Assembly (NCBI RefSeq): GCF_005885675.1
Contig: NZ_VANR01000001.1
Location: 372,001 to 436,000, forward strand
Direction of reading: 5' to 3'
Length of the DNA stretch: 64,000 nt
From: Polaribacter aestuariivivens
GTDB taxonomy: Bacteria; Bacteroidota; Bacteroidia; Flavobacteriales; Flavobacteriaceae
In this document: in pieces, positions 28,127 to 36,227 of the stretch
Numbering within the stretch: the first letter of the stretch is position 1
Layout: each line of letters opens with the position of its first letter
The notes under the pieces: model-generated
The model's database searches: none
Told to the model about the DNA's origin: nothing
What the model saw: only the letters and a program-made list of their open reading frames with translations
Program-made: the position numbers and the translations under genes

Positions 28127-30142
28127 TTATGATAATTTTAAAATGATGGTTTTTCCTTTTTCTAACTTCTCTCCTTTATTTAAAGATTGAGATTGTACTT
28201 TACCCATTCCAGAAACTTTAACTTTTAACCCTAAATTTTCTAAAAGAGATACTGCATCCATACCAGACATACCTTTTACGTTAGGCACTTCTGAATGGTT
28301 TTTATTTAAATTCGCATCGTAATTGGCGTAATTTTTTTCAATTTCTTCAAACTTTACTTTATCGTCTACAGATTGATTATCTACAGGTGTTGTGGTATAA
28401 ATTTTTTGTGCAATTTCTTTAAAAACTGGGCCTGCAACTGTTGCTCCATAATATCCTTTTTCTTTTTTTGGATCGTGAATTACTACTATGCAAGAGTATT
28501 TTGGATTATCGGCAGGAAAAAAACCTGCAAAAGAAGCTACATAATGCTTGTTTGAATAACCTGCATTAATTGTTTCTCCATTTTCATTGGTATGTTTTGG
28601 TAAAAACTTTTTAGCAGTTCCTGTTTTTCCTGCCATTGAAAAATTTGGAGAATAAATATTATCTGCAGTTCCTTTAACAACCACATTTTCCATTATTTTT
28701 CTAATCTTATTTAAAGTTTCCTCTGAGGCTATTTTTGGATTTACAACAACAGTTTCAAAAACTTTTTCTGTTTTATCTTGTCTTCTTAATTCTTTAATAA
28801 AGCGTGGTTTTACCATTACTCCATTATTTGCAACTGCGTTATAAAACATTAAAGTTTGCATTGGTGTAATTGAAATTCCATACCCCCAAGACATCCATTC
28901 TAAAGAAATTTTATTCCATCTTTTGTCTTTTGGAGTAGGTATAACTGGCATACCTTCACCTTTTATTTGAAAACCAATTGGTTTTGTAAATCCATAAGAG
29001 GCAACTTTTTCTATAAATTTTTCTGGAGTTGCATCATAATGCTCTTTTATAATTTTTACAATTCCAACATTTGAAGAAACCTCAAAAACTCTTGCTGCAG
29101 AAATTTTACCATAACCTCCTCTATGCGAATCTTCTACTTTAGAACCGTGAATAAAAATTCTACCTTTTTCAGTATCTACTACTGTAGAAGTATCAATTTT
29201 TTTGTCTTCTAAAGCAGCCATTAAACTTGCTAACTTAAATGTGGAACCAGGCTCATGACTTTCCCAAACTGCATAATTTCTTTTTTCGTAATATTTTCCT
29301 TTAGAAGTTCTACCTAAATTTGAAATGGCTTTAATTTCTCCTGTAGCAGTTTCCATAACTACTGCACAACCATGATCTGCCTCAAAATATTCTAACTGAC
29401 TTAATAAAGCGTGATGGGTAATATCTTGTATGTTTACATCAATAGTTGTAATAATATCATGACCATCTATGGGTTCTTTTTCATTATAATCGCTAATTGG
29501 TTTCCATTGATTTTTAGCAATTTTTTGCACCCATCTTAAACCATTTTCACCTTGCATATAATCTGCAAATGCACCTTCTATGCCAGCTTCTCCCCTAAAA
29601 TCGTCATACCCAATTGTGCGTTCCGCTATTTTACCTATTGGATGTGCACGCTCTGTTCTATGTTTTGCGATAAAACCACCTTTGTAAACTCCCAAATTAA
29701 ATATTGGAAATTTTTTCATCTTCAAATAATTAGTATATCCAATATCTCTTGCTATTAAAAAATAACGCTTTTTCTTATTTTTCGCGTTTCTTAATCTAGC
29801 TTGATGGTATCTCACAGAATTTCCTAACATTTTAGAAAGTTCTTTGGATAAATCTGCTATATTTTCTTCAAAAACTTTGCTATCTACAGTAACCAAATCC
29901 ATATAAATATTGAATTTAGACATAGATGTTGCCAGTAAATTTCCGTCTGAAGCATATACATTTCCTTTATTTGCGTAAATTGTATCTTGACGAATTGTAA
30001 GTTCTGTTGCTAATTTCCTATACTCGTTTCCATGAACGTATTGTAAGTTTACAACACGTATTATGATAGCTATCAATAAAAGCGTCATAAAAGCAGCTAC
30101 CAAGTAGAATTTTGTAAGTATGCTTTTTTTATGCGTTGCCAA
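28127..30142 (-). CDS. ftsI: Class B penicillin-binding protein, septal transpeptidase with PASTA domain
   Basis: 671 residues. Cross-links septal peptidoglycan. A single N-terminal membrane helix (about 10-30) is followed by the pedestal domain. The transpeptidase domain (about 250-580) has the catalytic STFK (GSTFKLASL near residue 297), SSN (SSNVGIVKI) and KTG (AGKTGTAKKF near residue 506). A C-terminal PASTA domain (about 613-671, EVPNVKGMSGMDAVSLL) may bind peptidoglycan. The start codon is TTG at 30142; it lies 5 bases after the ftsL stop and begins the expected basic N-terminus MATHKKS. Confidence 0.95.
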   Translation of the reverse strand: MATHKKSILTKFYLVAAFMTLLLIAIIIRVVNLQYVHGNEYRKLATELTIRQDTIYANKGNVYASDGNLLATSMSKFNIYMDLVTVDSKVFEENIADLSKELSKMLGNSVRYHQARLRNAKNKKKRYFLIARDIGYTNYLKMKKFPIFNLGVYKGGFIAKHRTERAHPIGKIAERTIGYDDFRGEAGIEGAFADYMQGENGLRWVQKIAKNQWKPISDYNEKEPIDGHDIITTIDVNIQDITHHALLSQLEYFEADHGCAVVMETATGEIKAISNLGRTSKGKYYEKRNYAVWESHEPGSTFKLASLMAALEDKKIDTSTVVDTEKGRIFIHGSKVEDSHRGGYGKISAARVFEVSSNVGIVKIIKEHYDATPEKFIEKVASYGFTKPIGFQIKGEGMPVIPTPKDKRWNKISLEWMSWGYGISITPMQTLMFYNAVANNGVMVKPRFIKELRRQDKTEKVFETVVVNPKIASEETLNKIRKIMENVVVKGTADNIYSPNFSMAGKTGTAKKFLPKHTNENGETINAGYSNKHYVASFAGFFPADNPKYSCIVVIHDPKKEKGYYGATVAGPVFKEIAQKIYTTTPVDNQSVDDKVKFEEIEKNYANYDANLNKNHSEVPNVKGMSGMDAVSLLENLGLKVKVSGMGKVQSQSLNKGEKLEKGKTIILKLS

Positions 30143-30147
30143 TTTTA

Positions 30148-30474
30148 TTATTTTTTATAGGTTACTTGTATTTTTTTAGGAGGAGTTTCTGAAGGTTTTA
30201 ACCCTCTAGCTTTTGCTTTTTCTCTAATATTGGATTCCATTTTCATCCTCATTAAAATGGTACCAACATCAACATATTCTGCTCTTAGCTCTCTTTTTAA
30301 TTTGTTTAATTCTGATATTTTAATTACTTTCTTATCAGCATTATGTGAGCTAGAAATCATTATTAAAAGCAGTAAAACCACAAAAATGATAATTTTCCAG
30401 TTTTTAAAAGCTGATTCATCTGTAAGGAAACTTCCTCTCAAAAAACCATAAATACCTTTTTTAACTTTCGACAT
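30148..30474 (-). CDS. ftsL: FtsL-like division protein
   Basis: 108 residues with one membrane segment (about 27-43). A periplasmic coiled-coil region follows (ISELNKLKRELRAEYVDVGT), ending in a basic proline-containing tail. FtsL sequences are poorly conserved. The assignment rests on single-pass topology, coiled coil, size and its place between rsmH and ftsI. It would form the FtsQLB-like complex that activates septal synthesis. Confidence 0.85.
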   Translation of the reverse strand: MSKVKKGIYGFLRGSFLTDESAFKNWKIIIFVVLLLLIMISSSHNADKKVIKISELNKLKRELRAEYVDVGTILMRMKMESNIREKAKARGLKPSETPPKKIQVTYKK

Positions 30475-30481
30475 TTTGTTT

Positions 30482-31387
30482 TTAGCTTTTAACTCTTAAT
30501 GTTGCTATTCTTAATTTAGCGCTGCGAGCCCTGTTGTTTGTGTTAATTTCCTGTGGGGTAGGTACTATCAACTTTCCAACTTTCTGTAACGGTTCACTTG
30601 TGTTTCCAAAAAAATCCTTTTCGGGCTCGCCACTAAACAATCCTGTTCTTATAAATCTTTTCACCAATCTATCTTCTAAAGAATGGTAAGAAATAACACT
30701 TAACCTACCTTCTTTGTTTAATAATTTTGGTGTTTGTTCTAAAAATTCTTTTAAAACATCTAACTCTTCATTTACCTCAATTCTAATTGCCTGAAATATT
30801 TGAGCTAGTATTTTATGTTCTTTTGCTTTTGGTAAATACCTTTGCAAAACTTTTTTTAACTGAAAACTAGTTTCAATTTTTTCTTCTTCTCTTTTTTCAA
30901 CAATTGTTTTTGCAATGTTTCTAGAATTTCTCAACTCACCATACAAAAACAATATTTCTGCTAATTTCTCTTCAGAATAACTATTGATGATTTTTTTTGC
31001 AGATATTTGAGATTTTTGATTCATTCTCATATCTAAATCACCATCAAAACGGATTGAAAAGCCTCTTTCAGCTTCATCAAACTGATGAGATGAAACACCT
31101 AAATCTGCCAAAATACCATCTACCTTTCTAATTCCGTGAAATCTCAGAAACCTTGAGATATATCTAAAATTTTCTGGTATTAGTGTAAAACGCTCATCAT
31201 CAATAACATTTTCTAAAGCATCTGGGTCTTGATCAAAACCAAACAACTTACCATTTTCACCAAGCCTGCCCAAAATTTCTTTTGAGTGACCTCCTCCCCC
31301 AAACGTAACATCAACGTAAATTCCATCTGACTTAATAGCCAACGCATCTACACTTTCCTTTAACAAAACTGGATTATGATAATTCAT
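30482..31387 (-). CDS. rsmH: 16S rRNA (cytosine1402-N4)-methyltransferase RsmH (MraW)
   Basis: 301 residues. SAM-dependent methylation of C1402 in 16S rRNA. The N-terminus HNPVLLKESVDAL, the SAM motif YVDVTFGGGGHSKEIL, GILADLGVSSHQFDEAERGFS (two adjoining conserved segments near residue 100) and ISYHSLEDRLVKRF near residue 225 are all diagnostic. Its start overlaps the end of mraZ by 14 bases, as usual for this pair. Confidence 0.97.
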   Translation of the reverse strand: MNYHNPVLLKESVDALAIKSDGIYVDVTFGGGGHSKEILGRLGENGKLFGFDQDPDALENVIDDERFTLIPENFRYISRFLRFHGIRKVDGILADLGVSSHQFDEAERGFSIRFDGDLDMRMNQKSQISAKKIINSYSEEKLAEILFLYGELRNSRNIAKTIVEKREEEKIETSFQLKKVLQRYLPKAKEHKILAQIFQAIRIEVNEELDVLKEFLEQTPKLLNKEGRLSVISYHSLEDRLVKRFIRTGLFSGEPEKDFFGNTSEPLQKVGKLIVPTPQEINTNNRARSAKLRIATLRVKS

Positions 31388-31841
31388 CTAAATCTGTATT
31401 ACCCATTACATCTTCTGCTAAATCTGCAAAATCTACAGTAGCATCATCAATTGCTTTTTCGTACTTATCTTTATCCCAAATTTCAATGATATTCACTGCA
31501 GAAGAAAGAACTACTTGTTTTTGTATTCCTGCAAAATCACATAAATCTTTCGGAATTAAAATTCTTCCAGTAGCGTCAAATTCTACAATTTTTACACCTG
31601 CTGTAAACCTTCGAATAAAATCATTATTCTTTTTAACAAACCTGTTTAACTTGTTTATTTTTTCCATCATTACATTCCACTCACTCATAGAATACAACTC
31701 TAAACACGGTTGAAAAACAGCCCTTTTTATAACAAACCCATCATTAAGAACTGGTTGCAATTGCTTCTTTAGAGCTGATGAGAACATCACTCTACCTTTA
31801 GCATCTGCCTTACATTCATATGTACCAATTAAATTAATCAC
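31374..31841 (-). CDS. mraZ: Transcriptional regulator MraZ
   Basis: 155 residues. Two AbrB-like halves are visible: GTYECKADAKGRVMFSSALK (about 6-25) and AGVKIVEFDATGRILIPKDL (about 82-101), each with the family DxxGRV/I pattern. MraZ binds repeated boxes in front of its own operon and represses the dcw cluster; three such boxes lie at 31884-31910. The start codon is GTG at 31841, since no in-frame ATG precedes the conserved INLIGTYECK. Confidence 0.95.
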   Translation of the reverse strand: MINLIGTYECKADAKGRVMFSSALKKQLQPVLNDGFVIKRAVFQPCLELYSMSEWNVMMEKINKLNRFVKKNNDFIRRFTAGVKIVEFDATGRILIPKDLCDFAGIQKQVVLSSAVNIIEIWDKDKYEKAIDDATVDFADLAEDVMGNTDLDELS

Positions 31842-31867
31842 GAAACTTTTAAGTTTATTATAAGTAT

Positions 31868-31875
31868 CAAAAATA
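31868..31875 (-). promoter_or_regulatory. -7 box of the dcw cluster promoter
   Basis: TATTTTTG on the minus strand, 26 bases before the mraZ GTG. The -33 region falls inside the MraZ-type repeats, as expected for repression. Confidence 0.6.
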
Positions 31876-31883
31876 TATAAAAT

Positions 31884-31910
31884 TTACCACTTTTTACCAC
31901 TTTTTACCAC
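31884..31910 (-). promoter_or_regulatory. MraZ-binding repeats
   Basis: On the minus strand GTGGTAA occurs three times at an exact 10-base period (31884-31890, 31894-31900, 31904-31910), separated by AAA. Direct repeats with GTGG cores at 10-base spacing are the hallmark of MraZ boxes. Confidence 0.8.
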
Positions 31911-32014
31911 ATTGTTAATAAATATTTCATTTTTTGGATATTTTTATTTCCATAGACTTTAAAAAATGAATGTCAGTCATTTACGAAAACGTTACCTATG
32001 TGATAAAAAAGAAT

Positions 32015-32022
32015 TACATTTG
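32015..32022 (+). promoter_or_regulatory. -7 box before the alpha/beta hydrolase gene
   Basis: TACATTTG matches TAnnTTTG and lies 26 bases before the ATG at 32049. Confidence 0.45.
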
Positions 32023-32048
32023 CGTTTAAGTGAACACAAAAAAAATCA

Positions 32049-32813
32049 ATGACTGAGCAGTTAAAAACCGAAGGGAAATTTACATATGCAGAAGCTGGAA
32101 AAGGACCTGCTATTATTGTTTTACATGGATTGATGGGAGCTTTGAGTAATTTTGGTGATACTTTTAATCATTTCTCCAACAATGGCTATCATGTTTTAAT
32201 TCCTGAATTACCTTTATATTCTTTACCTCTTTTAAAAACCAATGTGAAAAGCATGGCTTCTTTTTTGAAAGATTTTATGGAATTTAAAAAATTAGACAAA
32301 GCTATTTTATTAGGTAATTCTTTAGGTGGGCATATTGGTTTATATTTTACAAAACATTATCCAAAAAAAGTAAATGCACTTGTATTAACAGGAAGTTCTG
32401 GTTTGTATGAAAAAGCTATGGGTGACAGTTTTCCAAAAAGAGGAAACTACGAATTTATAGAAGAAAAAACGAGAGCCGTATTTTACGATCCAAATATAGC
32501 AGACAAACAAATGGTTGACGATGTTTTTAAAATTGTGAACGATAGAAGTGCTGTAATTAGAACTTTAGCCATGGCTAAAAGTGCTATTAGACACAATATG
32601 GCTAACGATTTGCCTGATATGAAACAACCAACTTGTATTATTTGGGGAAAACAAGATACAGTTACACCACCTGAAGTTGCTGAAGATTTTCATAAATTAT
32701 TACCTGATTCTGATTTATTTTGGATTGACAAATGTGGACATGCTGCAATGATGGAAAGACCTGAAGAGTTTAATAAAATTCTTTTAGATTGGTTTACCTC
32801 TAGAAACATATAA
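32049..32813 (+). CDS. Alpha/beta hydrolase
   Basis: 254 residues, cytoplasmic. The oxyanion region VLHGLMGALSNF (about 24-35), the nucleophile elbow GNSLGG with Ser91, an acidic residue in WGKQDTVTPPE, and the histidine in CGHAAMMERPEEF complete the catalytic triad. The family includes esterases, C-C hydrolases and haloperoxidase-like enzymes, and the substrate cannot be told. It is divergent from mraZ and heads a rightward run that includes engB and a pseudouridine synthase. Confidence 0.85.
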   Translation: MTEQLKTEGKFTYAEAGKGPAIIVLHGLMGALSNFGDTFNHFSNNGYHVLIPELPLYSLPLLKTNVKSMASFLKDFMEFKKLDKAILLGNSLGGHIGLYFTKHYPKKVNALVLTGSSGLYEKAMGDSFPKRGNYEFIEEKTRAVFYDPNIADKQMVDDVFKIVNDRSAVIRTLAMAKSAIRHNMANDLPDMKQPTCIIWGKQDTVTPPEVAEDFHKLLPDSDLFWIDKCGHAAMMERPEEFNKILLDWFTSRNI

Positions 32814-32855
32814 TTTTCTTCCAAAGAAATATTTACTCAAATTGTATTATTTAAA

Positions 32856-33467
32856 ATGAAAATTACATCTGCCGAATTTGTAATGAGTAACAGCAATGTT
32901 ACCAAAGCTCCAAAAGATAGATTGCCAGAATATGCCTTTATTGGACGATCTAATGTTGGTAAATCATCATTAATTAACATGTTAATGGAGCGTAAAGATT
33001 TGGCAAAAATCTCTGGAAAACCTGGAAAAACACAGTTAATAAATCATTTTAAAATTAATGACGAATGGTTTTTGGTTGATTTACCAGGTTACGGTTACGC
33101 GCAAGTTTCTAAAAAGAAAAGAGTCATTTTTCAATATTTTATTGAAAACTACTTTAAAGAAAGAGAACAACTTGTATGTACTTTTGTTTTAATTGACTCA
33201 AGACATGATCCTCAAAAAATTGATTTGGATTTTATGCAGTTTTTAGGTGAAAATCAAATTCCCTTTTGCATAGTTTTTACCAAAGCCGATAAGTTAGGAA
33301 GCTCGAAATTAAACAAACAAATCACTTCTTACAAAAAGAAATTATTACAGTATTGGGAATCGTTACCCAACACTTTTTTAACCTCATCTTCAACAGGACT
33401 TGGAAGAAAAGAATTTTTAGAGTTTATTGATGGTGTTAATGAAGATGTTGCTGAAGATTTCAAATAA
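32856..33467 (+). CDS. engB: Ribosome biogenesis GTPase EngB (YsxC/YihA)
   Basis: 203 residues, the typical length. The GTP motifs are G1 GRSNVGKSSLINML (near residue 30), G2 around GKTQLINHF, G3 DLPGYGYA, and G4 FTKADKL, with G5 near TSSSTG. It acts in assembly of the large ribosomal subunit. It lies 42 bases after the hydrolase gene and 20 bases before the pseudouridine synthase gene, a plausible operon. Confidence 0.95.
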   Translation: MKITSAEFVMSNSNVTKAPKDRLPEYAFIGRSNVGKSSLINMLMERKDLAKISGKPGKTQLINHFKINDEWFLVDLPGYGYAQVSKKKRVIFQYFIENYFKEREQLVCTFVLIDSRHDPQKIDLDFMQFLGENQIPFCIVFTKADKLGSSKLNKQITSYKKKLLQYWESLPNTFLTSSSTGLGRKEFLEFIDGVNEDVAEDFK

Positions 33468-33487
33468 CAGTCTTAACAAAAGACAAC

Positions 33488-34174
33488 ATGCAATCAAACA
33501 AAGAAAATTTAGAGGTTTTATTTGAAGACAATCATATTATTATTGTCAATAAAAAAGCTGGTGATATTATACAAGGTGATAAAACTGGTGACAAACCTTT
33601 AAGCGATGTTGTTAAAGAATATGTAAAAGAAAAATACAATAAACCTGGTAACGTTTTTATTGGAACTGTACATAGGTTAGACAGACCTACATCTGGCATT
33701 GTAATTTTTGCAAGAACCTCTAAAGCATTAGAACGATTAAATAAAATGCTGCGTGACAAAACAATTAACAAAACATATTGGGCGCTTGTAAAAAATACTC
33801 CAAAAAAAACTGCTGATACACTAATAAACTTTTTAAAAAAAGATACAAAAAAAAATAAATCTTTTGTTTACAAAAAAGAAATAGAAGGTTCTAAAAAAGC
33901 TATTTTACACTATAAGCTAATCAAAAAATTAGATAATTACTCACTTTTAGAAATTGATTTAGAAACTGGTAGGCATCACCAAATTAGAACACAACTAGCA
34001 AATATTGGTAGCACCATAAAAGGCGACTTAAAATATGGAGCAGATAGAAGCAATAAAGATGGAAGTATTAGCTTACATGCAAGAAAAATTGAATTTATAC
34101 ATCCAGTTTCAAAAGAAAAAATTTTAATTACGTCTCCCACTCCCAATGACCCAATTTGGAACGCGTGCAACTAA
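33488..34174 (+). CDS. RluA family pseudouridine synthase
   Basis: 228 residues without an N-terminal S4 domain. The catalytic motif is VHRLDRPTSG with Asp65. GRHHQIRTQLANIG (about 158-171) and SLHARKIEFIHP near the C-terminus are the other RluA-family motifs. It isomerises uridine in rRNA or tRNA; the modified position cannot be predicted. In position it follows engB, which supports a role in rRNA maturation. Confidence 0.92.
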   Translation: MQSNKENLEVLFEDNHIIIVNKKAGDIIQGDKTGDKPLSDVVKEYVKEKYNKPGNVFIGTVHRLDRPTSGIVIFARTSKALERLNKMLRDKTINKTYWALVKNTPKKTADTLINFLKKDTKKNKSFVYKKEIEGSKKAILHYKLIKKLDNYSLLEIDLETGRHHQIRTQLANIGSTIKGDLKYGADRSNKDGSISLHARKIEFIHPVSKEKILITSPTPNDPIWNACN

Positions 34175-34206
34175 ATACTATCTTTAGAAAAATTTATTTT
34201 TTCTAA

Positions 34207-35241
34207 ATGAAAGCTATAAAATATTTTTCGGTTCTATTAATTCCGTTTGCTAATTACATTTCATTCACAAATTACGGATGGCTCACTTTTTTACCAGTAC
34301 TTTTTGTGTTTGGCTTTGTTCCTTTATTAGAGTTTTTCATAAAACCTAATAAAAATAATTTCACGAAAGAAGAAGAAAAAACTGAAAAACAAAACAAACT
34401 TTATACTTACTTATTATACTTAATTTTACCTATTCAAATTGTATTTTTAATATTCTTTTTTAACTCAATTCAAAATCCCGTCCTAGAAACTTATGAAATT
34501 ATAGGTAGAATTTTAGGAATGGGAATTATGTGTGGTGTTTTAGGTATAAATGTTGGTCATGAATTAGGTCATAGAAATAATAGGTTTGACGAATTTATAG
34601 GAGAACTCTTATTATTAACTTCTTTAAACACACACTTTTTACCATATCATAATGGAGGTCATCATTATAACGTAGCCACTCCAAAAGATGCTGCAACTGC
34701 AAGAAAAAACGAATGGATTTTTATCTTTTGGATTCGTTCTCATTTTTCTAGTTACACTACAGCTTGGAGTTTAGAAAATACTAGAATGAAAACAGCCAAC
34801 AAAACTTGGTTTCATCATAAAAACAGAATGATAGTTTATACAATTTCTACTTTTTTTTTAATTAGCATCATCTTCTTTTTTTACGGAAAATTTATAGGGA
34901 TTTCATTTATTTTAGCAGCTATTGTTGGTATTTTGCTGCTTGAAACTGTAAATTATATTGAGCATTATGGCTTACTAAGAAAACAAAATGAAAACGGACG
35001 TTATGAACGTGTAAAACGGAATCATTCATGGAATTCAGACCATCAAGTTGGTCAAGTTTTATTATTTAATTTGAGTAGGCATTCAGATCATCATTACAAT
35101 GGTGCAAAACATTACCAATTATTAAAATCAGTACCAGAAAGTCCACAAATGCCAACTGGTTATCCAGGTATGATGTTATTATCTTTAATACCACCCATTT
35201 GGTTTTTGGTAATGAATAAAAAACTAAAAAAACTCTCGTAA
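34207..35241 (+). CDS. Alkane 1-monooxygenase-like (AlkB-type) membrane di-iron enzyme
   Basis: 344 residues with several membrane segments. The histidine boxes of non-haem di-iron AlkB enzymes are present: GHELGHR (His118, His122), YHNGGHHYN (His148, His152, His153) with ATPKDAATA after it, and NLSRHSDHHYN (His292, His295, His296). The conserved NYIEHYGL also fits. AlkB hydroxylates medium-chain alkanes at the terminal carbon using rubredoxin. No rubredoxin or reductase gene is adjacent, so the true substrate and electron donor remain open. It stands 7 bases before a nitroreductase gene. Confidence 0.88.
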   Translation: MKAIKYFSVLLIPFANYISFTNYGWLTFLPVLFVFGFVPLLEFFIKPNKNNFTKEEEKTEKQNKLYTYLLYLILPIQIVFLIFFFNSIQNPVLETYEIIGRILGMGIMCGVLGINVGHELGHRNNRFDEFIGELLLLTSLNTHFLPYHNGGHHYNVATPKDAATARKNEWIFIFWIRSHFSSYTTAWSLENTRMKTANKTWFHHKNRMIVYTISTFFLISIIFFFYGKFIGISFILAAIVGILLLETVNYIEHYGLLRKQNENGRYERVKRNHSWNSDHQVGQVLLFNLSRHSDHHYNGAKHYQLLKSVPESPQMPTGYPGMMLLSLIPPIWFLVMNKKLKKLS

Positions 35242-35247
35242 CTATTT

Positions 35248-35985
35248 ATGAATGAAGAAAAAACTGTTTCAGAAGCAATTAAATTTAGACGATCTGTTAG
35301 AATTTATGACGCAGAAAAATCAATAAATAAAAAAATAGTAAAAAAGTGTTTAGAACAAGCAGCTTTAGCACCCAATAGTAGCAATATGCAGTTGTGGGAA
35401 TTTTATCATATTACTTCCAAAAAAACTATCGATCAAATCGCTCCTTTTTGTTTCAATCAAAATGCAGCAAAAACCGCACAACAATTGGTGGTTTTTGTTA
35501 CCAGAAAAGATTTATGGAAACAAAGAGCAAAAGCTAATTTAGTTTTTATAGACAGTAATTTTGGTAAAAACAATCCAAAAAAAGAACAATCTAGCAGAGA
35601 AAAAACTGCTAGAAATTACTATGGAAAAATAATTCCATTTGCATATGCTGATTTTTTAGGAATTTTAGGTTTTCTTAAATATATTATGGTTTCTGTGATT
35701 GGAATTTTTAAACCAATGTACAGACAAGTTAGAAATAGCGATATGCGAATTGTTGCTCATAAAACTTGTGGTTTAGCAGCAGAAAATTTTATGATTTCTA
35801 TGGCTGCAGAAGGTTATGACACCTGCCCAATGGAAGGCTCAGATACTCTGAGAGTTAAGAGTTTATTAAACTTACCTTATGGAGCAGAAATAAACATGAT
35901 TGTTTCTTGTGGAATTAGAACTGAAAAAGGCATTTATGGTGAGCGTTTTAGAATTCCTTTTGAAGAAGTTTATAGGGAAATTTAA
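35248..35985 (+). CDS. Nitroreductase family flavoprotein
   Basis: 245 residues. The N-terminal FRRSVRIYDAEKSINKK and the following ALAPNSSNMQLWEF form the FMN phosphate and ring-binding regions of the family. GLAAENFMISMAAEGYDTC near residue 180 is the dimer and FMN segment. Members reduce nitro groups, quinones or other substrates with NAD(P)H. The middle segment (about 95-150) is longer than in small nitroreductases. It could interact functionally with the adjacent AlkB-like enzyme as a reductant source, but that is inference. Confidence 0.88.
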   Translation: MNEEKTVSEAIKFRRSVRIYDAEKSINKKIVKKCLEQAALAPNSSNMQLWEFYHITSKKTIDQIAPFCFNQNAAKTAQQLVVFVTRKDLWKQRAKANLVFIDSNFGKNNPKKEQSSREKTARNYYGKIIPFAYADFLGILGFLKYIMVSVIGIFKPMYRQVRNSDMRIVAHKTCGLAAENFMISMAAEGYDTCPMEGSDTLRVKSLLNLPYGAEINMIVSCGIRTEKGIYGERFRIPFEEVYREI

Positions 35986-35987
35986 AT

Positions 35988-36227
35988 ATGTTGGATTTCT
36001 TTGGTTTTGAAATATTATATCTGATTTGTAACTTTATAGGTGGCACAATTAGATGGATTTACGGATCTATTTATAGAACGATTTTTAGAAAGCCAAAATT
36101 CAAATATAAAGAGTATGTTTTTGGAATAGAAAATTCAAAAAATCATTTTGATATTTTTGGGCATCATTTTAATAACTTAATAATTACAGTTCTATTTATA
36201 GCAATAATTGTATCTATTCTTTCTTAG
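35988..36227 (+). CDS. Small hypothetical membrane protein
   Basis: 79 residues. An N-terminal hydrophobic stretch (about 3-20) and a C-terminal membrane segment (about 63-79, LIITVLFIAIIVSIL) flank a basic, aromatic-rich middle. It begins 2 bases after the nitroreductase gene, so it is probably co-transcribed with it. It converges with the penicillin acylase gene and overlaps its end by 14 bases. No family recognised. Confidence 0.65.
   Translation: MLDFFGFEILYLICNFIGGTIRWIYGSIYRTIFRKPKFKYKEYVFGIENSKNHFDIFGHHFNNLIITVLFIAIIVSILS

Noticed and set aside
26674..28140. A frameshift or truncation in murE, because the ATG-based frame is only 394 residues.
   Set aside because: The upstream 90 codons are in the same frame without a stop and encode the normal N-terminal domain. 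Only the start codon is unusual.
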